A stretch of DNA of 43,087 nucleotides from Planctomycetota bacterium (GCA_024275995.1 JAJRYB010000126.1:1-43087); one strand, 5' to 3'; positions 1-8,769 are shown, counted from the first letter of the stretch. Notes: generated by a model not told the origin, from the letters alone. Numbers and translations are program-made.

Positions 1-612
1 CTGGAATATCTCAATGGTGTTATCGTAGCTCTTGGACATCTTCTGCCCGTCGATCCCCGGAACTACGGCGACCTCCGGAACGATGTACGCCTCCGGCAGC
101 ACCAGGACGTCCTTGCCGCAGACGCGGTTGAGTTTTCCCGCGATGTCGCGCGTCATCTCGATGTGCTGCTTCTGGTCCTGCCCGACGGGCACCACCTCGG
201 CGTCGTAGATTACGATATCGGACGCCTGGAGAACCGGGTAATCCAGAAGTCCCATGTTCGCCGGAAGCCCGCGGGCGACCTTGTCCTTGTAACTGGTGCC
301 TTTGAGCATCAGGCTCACCGGGCAGACCGTGTTGAGGATCCAGCATAGCTCCGTTACCTGCGGGACGTCCGATTGCAGGAAAAATACGCTGCGGTCGGGA
401 TCGATCCCCAGGGACAGGTACGCCATCGCAACGTGCAGCGTTTCATCCTCGATCCGTGCGGCGTCGCTGATGCTCGTCAGCGCGTGGTAATTGGCGATGA
501 AATAGTAGCACTCGTTACCGTCCTCCTGGAGCTTGACGTACTGGCGGATAGCGCCGAAATAGTTTCCAATGTGCAGCCTGCCCGAAGGTTGTGTGCCCGA
601 TAGTGCTCTCAT
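1..612 (-). CDS. trpS: Tryptophanyl-tRNA synthetase, partial (C-terminus off window)
   Basis: Minus-strand translation begins MRALSGTQPSGRLHIGNYFGAIRQYVKLQEDGNECYYFIANYHALTS and reaches the KMSKS signature (..GIDGQKMSKSYDNT..) at the window edge. Confidence 0.95.
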   Translation of the reverse strand, partial: MRALSGTQPSGRLHIGNYFGAIRQYVKLQEDGNECYYFIANYHALTSISDAARIEDETLHVAMAYLSLGIDPDRSVFFLQSDVPQVTELCWILNTVCPVSLMLKGTSYKDKVARGLPANMGLLDYPVLQASDIVIYDAEVVPVGQDQKQHIEMTRDIAGKLNRVCGKDVLVLPEAYIVPEVAVVPGIDGQKMSKSYDNTIEIFQ

Positions 613-770
613 GAGTCTCCTCGTTCGAGATGCTAAAGACAAATCCCGGGTCAGTCAAGTGGCGCAGCGCCGCAGGCCGGAGGCAATAGGCTCTTTCTTT
701 GACGTGTGCGAATATATATACTCTGACGCACGTTGATTTTTGACACTTTGCGCAGAGGGGCGAAATTTCG

Positions 771-1637
771 ATGAAAAAACGAAATAGCATGCCGTGTTTC
801 CGGCTCATTGCCGTGATCGCAACAGCTGCGGTTTCGGTCGTGGCGCATGCCGGTGGAATCGAATCCGTCACCAGGCCCAGCCGGGACGTCACCATGTCCT
901 TCACTCGGCCTGGGCAGATTGGAAAAGTCCTGGTCAGGCAGGGCGATACGGTTCGCGTCGGAGACGTGCTGGTGCATCTGGACGATACAGCCGAGCGTGC
1001 GCAACTGGCGCAATCCGAAGCCCAGGCACAGGACACTACGCGCATCCGGGCGGCAAAGGCTCGGCTCGATCAGAAGAAGGTTCTCCTGAAGCGCAAGCGG
1101 CAGATCGCCGATCGTGGCGGCGTGACGAAGCTCGAGATGGAAGAAGCGGCGCTGGACGTGACGATTGCCGAATTGTCTCTGGAACTGGCGAAATTCCAGC
1201 ATGCCCAGGACATACTCAAATACGAAGAGTCGAAGTTCCAGGTAGAGCGGATGAAATTGAAAAGTCCGATTCCGGGCAAGGTGGAAAACGTGTTCGTCGA
1301 AACGGGCGAGTCCGTCAACGCGCAGGCGCAGGTCGTTCGCGTGGTAAACGTCGATCCGATGTGGATAGACGTTCCGGTTCCGATCATCCAGGCGCGCAGG
1401 CTCACTGCCGGCGCGCCAGGGCGGGTGCGTTTCGGGGCCGGCGCTTCCGATACGGCGGTGGGTAAGATTATTCACGTCGCAGCCGTCGCGGACGCCGCCA
1501 GCGATACGCTGAACGTCCGGGTCGAGGTGGCAAACCCTTCCAACCGACCGGCGGGGCAGCGGGTGTTCGTCGAGTTTCCCGTGCGAACGTCGGGAAAAGA
1601 CAATAACGCTCCGACCGACGGGGCAGAACAGGAGTAA
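771..1637 (+). CDS. HlyD/RND-type periplasmic adaptor (membrane fusion) protein
   Basis: Signal-like N-terminus; biotinyl-lipoyl half motifs (GQIGKVLVRQGDTVRVGDVLVHLDD ... SPIPGKVENVFVETGESVNAQAQVVRVVNVDPMWIDVPV) around a coiled-coil region. Confidence 0.88.
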   Translation: MKKRNSMPCFRLIAVIATAAVSVVAHAGGIESVTRPSRDVTMSFTRPGQIGKVLVRQGDTVRVGDVLVHLDDTAERAQLAQSEAQAQDTTRIRAAKARLDQKKVLLKRKRQIADRGGVTKLEMEEAALDVTIAELSLELAKFQHAQDILKYEESKFQVERMKLKSPIPGKVENVFVETGESVNAQAQVVRVVNVDPMWIDVPVPIIQARRLTAGAPGRVRFGAGASDTAVGKIIHVAAVADAASDTLNVRVEVANPSNRPAGQRVFVEFPVRTSGKDNNAPTDGAEQE

Positions 1638-1640
1638 CAC

Positions 1641-2003
1641 ATGGCAAAAGATACGGCGGATACCGGCGGCAAGCCGGTGGAACAGCAGGCGCGGGAGCAG
1701 ACCGGACAGCAGGTCCGTCTGAGGGTTGACGAGCGGGACATGCGGGCCGCGTACGCCAACGCGTTCCGGACGAACGGATCGGCCGAGGAGGTAGTGCTGG
1801 ACTTCGGCCTGAACCAGGTGAACGTCGCCGCCGACCAGCAGGACCAGTCGGAGATCGTCTTCAGGGTGACCGAGAGAATTATCATGAATTACTATTCAGC
1901 CAAGCGGTTGGCAATTACGCTCAGCCAACTTATCCGCCGTCACGAAGAACAGTTCGGCGAGTTGGAACTGGACGTCACCAAACGCCGCAAGGGCGATTCG
2001 TGA
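1641..2003 (+). CDS. DUF3467-like small protein
   Basis: LRVDERDMRAAYANAFRTNGSAEEVVLDFGLNQVN...RIIMNYYSAKRLAITLSQLIRRHEEQFGELELD resembles DUF3467; only 3 nt after the adaptor gene. Confidence 0.7.
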   Translation: MAKDTADTGGKPVEQQAREQTGQQVRLRVDERDMRAAYANAFRTNGSAEEVVLDFGLNQVNVAADQQDQSEIVFRVTERIIMNYYSAKRLAITLSQLIRRHEEQFGELELDVTKRRKGDS

Positions 2004-2025
2004 TTCCCGTAGTGGAAAACCGGAA

Positions 2026-4299
2026 ATGACGCGCGAGGCCCTATCGAACGGACAGACGCCCGCCCCGGAGAACGCTCCAGGCCCGGCGGAATTGATCGAT
2101 CGCCTGAACCGGTTCCAGGGCGCGCCGCATGAGTTCCTCGTCAACCTGCTGGCCGTGCAATGCCACCTTTCCGGTGCGCAGGGCGGTGCGATTCTCCGTC
2201 CCGCTCAATCCGGGCGTTTCGAAGTGATGGCCGTCTTCCCACCGCTGCCTGATCAGTCCACCGCACCTGTCTGGCTTGCCCAGGCGGTAGCGCAGGCAGG
2301 CGAAGTCCTGGCCAGCGGAACGACGGTGACCCGCGAGCTGCGCGACGCGGACGAACTCTACGGCCAACCCGCGCAGCGAAACCTGGTGATGATCCCGCTT
2401 CGCAGCGAGAAGGGCGTTCGCGGAATAGCATCCTTCACCGTCGAGGCGCGAGGTCCTGCGCTGGAGGCGTCCCGGGAACGCCTGGAGATAACCGTAAGCC
2501 TGCTGAGCCTCTACGAAATGCGCCTTTCGCTACAACGGCGCGGGGCGGACCTTCGCCGTCTGCGAATGGCGATGGAGGTCTTCGCCGCCTTCAACGAGCA
2601 GGACCGTTTCACCGGTTCCGCGATGGCGCTGTGTAACGAAATCGCCTCCCGATGGCAGTGCGAGCGGGTCTCGCTGGGGTTCCTCCAGGGTCGATACGTC
2701 AAGGTCAAGGCGCTCAATCATACGGAAAAGTTCTCTCGCAAGATGCAGCTGGTCCAGGACATCGAGGCGTCCATGGAAGAATGCCTCGACCAGGATATCG
2801 AGATCGTTCACCCGTCTCAGCCGGAGGCGACGTATGTCAGCCGGTCCGCGGCGGACCTCTCCAAACGCCACGGTCCGACGTGGATGCTGTCCATGCCGTT
2901 GCGAAAAGCCGGCGAACCCCTAGCCGTGATCACCGTCGAACGCTCGGCGGATCGTCCAATGAACCTCGAAGAAATCGAGGCGCTGCGCCTGACGGGCGAT
3001 TTGTGCACTGCGAGGCTTCTGGGCCTGCACGAAACTGACCGGTGGATCGGCGCTCGCGCCGCGGCTGGGTCGAGAAAGGCGATCTCCTCGCTGCTGGGCG
3101 CGAAACACACCTGGCTGAAGGTTATCGCTATTCTCGTGCTCGCGTTTGCGGGATTCCTTCTCTTTGCCAGGGGAGACTACAACGCCGAGGCGCCGTTCGT
3201 TCTGGAAGCGGCGCAACGGCAGGTTGTCCCGTCTCCGTTCGACGGGTACATCAAGCACGTTTACGTCGATCGGGGTGACAAAGTCGTCGGTTCCAGCGGC
3301 CGGCCGTCATGGCTGATTCGCCGCGGCGACGTTCCGGACATCAAGGCGCTGGCGGACGACCTGCTCGCCAGCGCCGATGCGGATACAGCTTCGCCGCGTG
3401 GGCACGTGTATTCGCTGCTGAGCGAAGAGACGAAAAACGCTCTCTCGCGTGTAGCGTCCGGCGCTGAAGACCATACCGCGAAGGACGCCGTAATCGATGG
3501 GATCAACGGCCTGCTGGGTAGTGAACGCCTCTACGATTCCATTGCCTGGAAGAACCTTTCGCCGACGAAGCGACAGATGGACCTGTTGAAATGGCGCGAT
3601 CAAGGCGTGCTGGACGCCGCTCGCCTGGTGGAATTGAACCGCTCGCTTCTGGTGGGCGCGTTCGAGCGGACCATCCTGCCGCCCCCGACGGTTCTTGCGG
3701 ACCTGGACGTATCCGAGATGCGTCTGAAGCTCAGTTCCGCACGAGTCGAGAGGGCAGGGCACCTTAAGCGCGCAAGCGCCGCGATGCGGGACGGGAAGAC
3801 CGTCGAGGCGCAGATCGCCCGCGCCGACGCCGAGAGGACCGCCGCGCAGATCCGCCTGCTGGAATATTACGTCCGCAAGGCGATTATCGTGGCGCCGACG
3901 AGCGGAATCGTGCTGATCGGTGAACTCGAGCGCAAGATCGGATCGCCGGTCAAGACGGGCGACGTGCTGTTTGAAGTGGCGCCGCTCGAGTCGCTGCGCG
4001 CGGAACTGGCGGTCCCGGAAGATCGTATCGGCGAGGTGCAATTGGACCAGGGCGGCGCCCTTGCCGTCGAAAGCTACCCGGGTGAGCACGTCGCATTCGT
4101 GGTCGAGCGCATCAGCCCCATCGCCGAGGTGGTTGATCGGGAGAACGCCTTCAAGGTGCGCGTCCGCCTGAAAGATCGACGCGACTGGATGCGGCCGGGT
4201 ATGGCGGGACTGGCGAAAATACACATCGGCCGACGTCGTTACGCGTGGATATGGACGCGCAGAGTAGTGAACTGGATTCGGATGAAACTCTGGTGGTGA
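2026..4299 (+). CDS. GAF-like N-terminal region(s), one TM segment, C-terminal HlyD-type adaptor
   Basis: About 350 aa GAF-like cytoplasmic region, TM segment LKVIAILVLAFAGFLLFA, then SPFDGYIKHVYVDRGDKV ... APTSGIVLIGELERKIGSPVKTGDVLFEVAPLESLRAELAVPEDRI lipoyl/HlyD halves. Confidence 0.82.
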   Translation: MTREALSNGQTPAPENAPGPAELIDRLNRFQGAPHEFLVNLLAVQCHLSGAQGGAILRPAQSGRFEVMAVFPPLPDQSTAPVWLAQAVAQAGEVLASGTTVTRELRDADELYGQPAQRNLVMIPLRSEKGVRGIASFTVEARGPALEASRERLEITVSLLSLYEMRLSLQRRGADLRRLRMAMEVFAAFNEQDRFTGSAMALCNEIASRWQCERVSLGFLQGRYVKVKALNHTEKFSRKMQLVQDIEASMEECLDQDIEIVHPSQPEATYVSRSAADLSKRHGPTWMLSMPLRKAGEPLAVITVERSADRPMNLEEIEALRLTGDLCTARLLGLHETDRWIGARAAAGSRKAISSLLGAKHTWLKVIAILVLAFAGFLLFARGDYNAEAPFVLEAAQRQVVPSPFDGYIKHVYVDRGDKVVGSSGRPSWLIRRGDVPDIKALADDLLASADADTASPRGHVYSLLSEETKNALSRVASGAEDHTAKDAVIDGINGLLGSERLYDSIAWKNLSPTKRQMDLLKWRDQGVLDAARLVELNRSLLVGAFERTILPPPTVLADLDVSEMRLKLSSARVERAGHLKRASAAMRDGKTVEAQIARADAERTAAQIRLLEYYVRKAIIVAPTSGIVLIGELERKIGSPVKTGDVLFEVAPLESLRAELAVPEDRIGEVQLDQGGALAVESYPGEHVAFVVERISPIAEVVDRENAFKVRVRLKDRRDWMRPGMAGLAKIHIGRRRYAWIWTRRVVNWIRMKLWW

Positions 4300-4392
4300 C
4301 GAATCGATCCAGGGGTCCGGTAACTATTTGCAAAACGTCTGCGTTGGTAAAAACATCCGCTTACGGTCGCAGCTGGTTTGTGTGGTTTGAAG

Positions 4393-4590
4393 GCCGATGT
4401 TTTGACGGGAGCCTGATAATTATTAAAAAAATGCCTGTTGGTAGTCGCAGGCTGATCTGATGAAGCCTCGCCGATGTTTTGACGGGAGCCTGATAATTAT
4501 TAAAAAAATGCCTGTTGGTAGTCGCAGGCTGATCTGATGAAGCCTCGCCGATATTTTGACGGGAGCCTGATAATTATTTGAAAAATGCCT
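4393..4590 (+). repeat. Tandem 77-bp direct repeat: two identical full copies (4393-4469, 4470-4546) plus a partial third copy (4547-about 4590) containing the start codon of the next CDS
   Basis: Unit GCCGATGTTTTGACGGGAGCCTGATAATTATTAAAAAAATGCCTGTTGGTAGTCGCAGGCTGATCTGATGAAGCCTC occurs twice without mismatch; third copy matches about 41/44 positions. Confidence 0.97.
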
Positions 4591-6777
4591 GTAGATCGTC
4601 CCACATTCAGCGAGTCGTGGTATCGCGTAGCTCAGCTGCGCCCGCGCCTGCGATCCACCATACAGGTGCATCGGCAGCATTTTCGAGGGCAGTTGTGGCA
4701 GGTATTGCAGGACCCATCGAGCAACCAGTTCTTCCGCCTGAACGAATCGGCGTATCACTTCGTAGCCATGCTGGACGGAGTGCGGACGATCGAGCAGGCC
4801 TGGCACGCATGTGCCGAGCAGCTCGGTGACGACGCGCCCACGCAGGGCGAGGCGATCCAGCTTCTCGGACAGCTCTACACGTCCAATCTGCTTCAGGGGG
4901 AGCTTCCTCCGGACGCCGAGGGCCTGCTGCGTCGATTCCGCAAGCGCCGTTCGCGCGAGATCAAGGGGTACCTCGGGAACCTGCTGTTCATCCGTATTCC
5001 CCTCTACGATCCGGACCGGTTCCTCAATCGCTGGGTAAGCGTGCTGGGCTGGGTGTTCAGCCGCCCCGGGGCGATCCTCTGGGCGCTGGTAGTCTGCTCG
5101 GGAATCTACGTCGTGCTCGGTAACTTTGACGCGCTGCTCAAACAGGGCGGGGGTATTCTCAGCCCGTCGAACTGGCCGCTGCTGTACGTGAGCCTTGTGT
5201 TGGTCAAGGTCTTCCACGAGTTCGGCCATGCCTTCGCGTGTAAGCGCCTGGGGCGAGTGAACGGCAGCGGTGGCGAAGTGCACACGATGGGCGTGATGCT
5301 GCTGATTTTCACGCCGCTGCCATACGTGGACGCCTCCAGCGCGTGGGCGTTTCGCAGCAAGTGGCAGAGGGCGATTGTGGGCGCTGCGGGCATGTACGTA
5401 GAACTCGCCATCGCCGCCATCGCAGCGATCGTGTGGGCGCACACGATCTCAGGTACCACCGTCCACGCCATCGCGTATAACATAATGTTCATCGCCTCCA
5501 TCTCGTCGCTGCTGTTCAACGGTAATCCTCTCCTTCGATACGACGCATATTACATTCTCTCCGACCTCGCGGAGATTCCCAACCTCGCCCAGCGCAGCAG
5601 GAGCTACCTGTACTACCTCGTGAAGCGCTACGCCTGGTCCGTGCGAAATCCCCACAACCCGGCGCACAGCGGCGGCGAACGGGTGTGGTTCGTGTTCTAC
5701 GGCATAGCTTCGACGATCTATCGCGCGCTGATCTTCGCGGTGATCCTTATGTTCCTCGCCAACCGCCTGCCCAAACCGCTGGCGATACTGGCGGTGGGGA
5801 TTGGAATCGTCGGCGCATTCACCTGGCTGTGCGTGCCGCTGGTGAAATTCGTGCACTACCTTGCCGGCAGCACGGAGCTTGCGCGCGTCAGGGGACGGGC
5901 GGTGGTTACCGTGCTGGCGTTCGTGGCGATTCTCGTCATGTGCCTGGGAATTATCAGCATGCCGGATCGCCACACGGTGGACGGCGTTACCGATCCTGTC
6001 GGAATGTCCGTCGTTTACGCGCGGGTGGACGGGTTCGTCGTTGGTTACCAGCCGTCCGATCGCCCGGTCAGTCCCGAAGGCGATCCGCTTGTCCGATGCG
6101 TGAACCCGGAACTGACGGCGAGAATAGAACGGCTTCGCGCGGAGAAACGAAAACTCCTCGCGCAAAGTCGTCTCGCCCTTAGCGAGCACGAAGTCGCCGT
6201 CAAGCAGGTGCGTGCGGTGCAGCTGGCGGACCTGGAAGAAAAAATTCGTCGCGCCGAGGCGGATCGCGATTCACTCGTGGTGCGGGCGCCGAAGGCTGGA
6301 AGGTGGGTAGCGCCGGGAATCGATCGTATATCCAACCGGTACGTGCGCCGCGGCGACGTGCTGGGATACGTCGCCGAGGCGGAAAAGATGATCATTCGCG
6401 CCCCGGCCGGTCAGCGGATCGCCGCAATGCTTATCGCCGAAGCCCGTCAGGAGGTTGACGTGCGCCTGTGGGGGCTGCCCGATTCGCAGTTCCGCGGGAC
6501 CATCAGGACAATCCAGCCGGTGGCGCAGGTCGATCTGCCGTCCGCGGCGCTGGGCTTTTCCGCGGGCGGTCCCGTTCAGACGGCCGGGGACGATCCGAAG
6601 GGCGCAACGGCGGAGAAAGGTTTCTTTGAGATCATCGTCACGCCGCAGGATAATCCCGGTGTGAAGCTGCGTGCCCGTCAGCGGGTTATCGTTCGGTTCA
6701 CGCTACCGTCCCGCCCGCTGGCCGCTCAGTGGTGGCGCTCGCTCCGGCTGCTGTTCCGGCAGAGGTTCGGCGTCTGA
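4585..6777 (+). CDS. PqqD-like N-terminus, site-2 (M50-type) protease core, C-terminal HlyD-type adaptor
   Basis: FFRLNESAYHFVAMLDGVRTIEQAW..LLGQLYTSNLLQGE (PqqD-like); HEFGH zinc motif with multiple TMs; C-terminal lipoyl/HlyD motifs (APKAGRWVAPGIDRISNRYVRRGDVLGYVAEAEKMIIRAP). Confidence 0.85.
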   Translation: MPVDRPTFSESWYRVAQLRPRLRSTIQVHRQHFRGQLWQVLQDPSSNQFFRLNESAYHFVAMLDGVRTIEQAWHACAEQLGDDAPTQGEAIQLLGQLYTSNLLQGELPPDAEGLLRRFRKRRSREIKGYLGNLLFIRIPLYDPDRFLNRWVSVLGWVFSRPGAILWALVVCSGIYVVLGNFDALLKQGGGILSPSNWPLLYVSLVLVKVFHEFGHAFACKRLGRVNGSGGEVHTMGVMLLIFTPLPYVDASSAWAFRSKWQRAIVGAAGMYVELAIAAIAAIVWAHTISGTTVHAIAYNIMFIASISSLLFNGNPLLRYDAYYILSDLAEIPNLAQRSRSYLYYLVKRYAWSVRNPHNPAHSGGERVWFVFYGIASTIYRALIFAVILMFLANRLPKPLAILAVGIGIVGAFTWLCVPLVKFVHYLAGSTELARVRGRAVVTVLAFVAILVMCLGIISMPDRHTVDGVTDPVGMSVVYARVDGFVVGYQPSDRPVSPEGDPLVRCVNPELTARIERLRAEKRKLLAQSRLALSEHEVAVKQVRAVQLADLEEKIRRAEADRDSLVVRAPKAGRWVAPGIDRISNRYVRRGDVLGYVAEAEKMIIRAPAGQRIAAMLIAEARQEVDVRLWGLPDSQFRGTIRTIQPVAQVDLPSAALGFSAGGPVQTAGDDPKGATAEKGFFEIIVTPQDNPGVKLRARQRVIVRFTLPSRPLAAQWWRSLRLLFRQRFGV

Positions 6778-8765
6778 TGAGCGTAGCGGCGAGCACAACG
6801 TGGCGAATGCTCAGTGCACGCCTGCCGGCGAAACAACTTCCCAGCGGTCTGGATTCCGCGTGGGACGCTGCGGGCGGGTATGCCAGGCGCCTGTTCGTCC
6901 GGCCCGGTAAGTTCCTCGCGCGGGCGAAAAAGGTGCTGGCGCTCCGGAAACGCTTCGAGGATCTCTCCGACGCGCGCCTGCGCGAAGAGGCGACGGAGTT
7001 TCGCAGCCGCTTTCGAAGGGGACGTGAGACGCCCTCCGACGTCGAGGCCTCTTACGCCCTTGTCCGCGAAGTCGCCTGGCGCCAGATGGGCGAGAGACCC
7101 TTCCTCGTGCAGGTCGCCGGCGCTCTTGCGATGGATCACGGCTGCATCGCCGAGATGGCGACCGGCGAGGGCAAGACCCTCACCGCGACGATGCCCGCGA
7201 CGATCGCGGGCTGGCGAGGCAGGGGCTGCCACGTTATCACGGTCAACGATTACCTCGCCAAGCGCGACGCCGAGTGGATGGGCAAGGTGTATCATTTCTG
7301 CGGTCTGCGATCGGCCTACATCGGGCAGGAAATGGACCCCTCCGCTCGCCGCGACGCATACCAGGCGGACGTTACCTACTGCACGAACAAAGAGGTGACG
7401 GCGGATTACCTGCGGGACCGGCTTTCGCTGGGGAGGCTGCGATCCCTGCCGGAGGCGCTGCTGGAGAAGATCGTCGACGGCGCCGGGCGGGGAACAGATC
7501 GACTGGTGCAACGGGGATTGAACTGCGCCATCGTCGACGAGGCGGATTCCGTGCTTATCGACGAGGCGGTCACGCCGCTGATCATCTCCGGCGAGGCGCC
7601 GAATCCGGAGCAGGTCCGATCGTTCGCCCAGGCGGCTGAGCTTGCGGGAAGGCTTACCGAGAATACGCACTTCCGGGCGAACCATCGCTACCGGGAGATC
7701 GACCTTACGGATGCGGGCAAGCGGAGGATAGCCGAGCTGGCCGAGACGCTCGGCGGCGTGTGGTCCGCTCCGCGCAGGAGAGAAGAGCTTATCGTCCAGG
7801 CGCTGACCGCGAGGTGGTTTTACCTGCGCGAAAAACAGTACGTGATCCAGGACGGGAAGGTAGTGATCGTGGACGAATTCACCGGCAGGCTGATGCCCGA
7901 CAGGGAGTGGCGCGACGGGCTTCACCAGGCCGTCGAGGCGAAGGAGGGCCTCGAGGTTAATCCGCCGAAGGACACCTGCGCTCGGATAAGCTTTCAGCGG
8001 TTCTTCCGGGCGTATCGTAAACTTGCCGGCATGACGGGTACCGCCAACGAGGCGAGGCGGGAGTTCTGGCAGATATATCACCTTCCGGTTGTGGTGATTC
8101 CGACGAACCGGCCCTGCGCCAGGGACAAGGGGCGGGATCGCGTTTTTGCGAGCGCCGAAGCGAAGTTTCTCGCCGTCGTCGACGAGACGCGCCGCCTGCA
8201 CGAACAGGGGCGGGCCGTGCTGATCGGAACGCGCAGCGTTCGCGCGAGCGAAAAGCTCAGCTCCCTTCTTTCGGACGAGCGTCTGGAGCACCAGGTGCTC
8301 AACGCCGTGCGGCACGCCGAAGAGGCCCGGATCGTCGCCGAGGCGGGACAGCCCGGAAAGATTACGGTGGCGACGAACATGGCCGGTCGCGGAACGAACA
8401 TCCGCCTCGGCCGTGGTGTCGCGGAGGTGGGCGGTCTTTGCGTGATAGCTACCGAACGGCACGAGGCCGGGCGGATAGACAGGCAGTTGTTCGGCAGGTG
8501 CGCCCGACAGGGTCAACCGGGCCGCGCCCTGGCGATGGTGAGCCTGGAGGACGAACTTCTCCAGCGACACGCGCCGCATGTTTCTGCTGCATTGCGGCGG
8601 CGATTCGGCAATAGCGATCGCGAGGTGTCCTCACCATTGACGCGTCGCATATTCAATCTTGCCCAGCGCCGCGCCGAGAGACTTGCGCTCCGACAGCGAA
8701 AATCGGTGCTCCGCTCGGACGATTGGCTGGACGAGTACCTGGGCTTTGCCGGAAGCGAACGATAG
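6777..8765 (+). CDS. SecA-like ATPase paralogue, short form (DEAD motor and preprotein-crosslinking-domain region only)
   Basis: MATGEGKTLTA Walker A, DEADSVLIDEAVTPLIISG, TNMAGRGTNIRLG, GRCARQGQPG motifs; ends soon after the QRRAERLALRQRKSVL.. segment. Start ATG overlaps the upstream TGA (TGATG at 6775-6779). Confidence 0.9.
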   Translation: MSVAASTTWRMLSARLPAKQLPSGLDSAWDAAGGYARRLFVRPGKFLARAKKVLALRKRFEDLSDARLREEATEFRSRFRRGRETPSDVEASYALVREVAWRQMGERPFLVQVAGALAMDHGCIAEMATGEGKTLTATMPATIAGWRGRGCHVITVNDYLAKRDAEWMGKVYHFCGLRSAYIGQEMDPSARRDAYQADVTYCTNKEVTADYLRDRLSLGRLRSLPEALLEKIVDGAGRGTDRLVQRGLNCAIVDEADSVLIDEAVTPLIISGEAPNPEQVRSFAQAAELAGRLTENTHFRANHRYREIDLTDAGKRRIAELAETLGGVWSAPRRREELIVQALTARWFYLREKQYVIQDGKVVIVDEFTGRLMPDREWRDGLHQAVEAKEGLEVNPPKDTCARISFQRFFRAYRKLAGMTGTANEARREFWQIYHLPVVVIPTNRPCARDKGRDRVFASAEAKFLAVVDETRRLHEQGRAVLIGTRSVRASEKLSSLLSDERLEHQVLNAVRHAEEARIVAEAGQPGKITVATNMAGRGTNIRLGRGVAEVGGLCVIATERHEAGRIDRQLFGRCARQGQPGRALAMVSLEDELLQRHAPHVSAALRRRFGNSDREVSSPLTRRIFNLAQRRAERLALRQRKSVLRSDDWLDEYLGFAGSER

Positions 8766-8769
8766 GCTC

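Noticed and set aside
4245-4460. 71-aa ORF MDMDAQSSELDSDE...MPVGSRRLI as a possible peptide precursor
   Set aside because: It overlaps the end of the GAF-HlyD gene out of frame and terminates in the repeat by chance; no start-site support beyond an ATG.
4393-4590. CRISPR-like array
   Set aside because: Units are contiguous with no unique spacers and only 2.5 copies; no cas genes nearby.
4619-4660. tRNA-like string CGCGTAGCTCAGCTGCGCCC
   Set aside because: Inside the M50 coding frame and lacks a T-arm/acceptor fold; chance resemblance.
4423-5442. 339-aa minus-strand ORF ending across the 77-bp repeats
   Set aside because: Reads antisense through the M50 gene; repeated peptide (RLPTGIFLIII) only reflects the DNA repeat.
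6726-8579. 617-aa minus-strand ORF opposite the SecA-like gene
   Set aside because: Antisense shadow of a well-supported CDS; no motif or start signal support.
8766-8769. Short SecA-like/asnB convergent spacer as a possible terminator
   Set aside because: Only 4 nt between the stops and no hairpin with U-tract visible.
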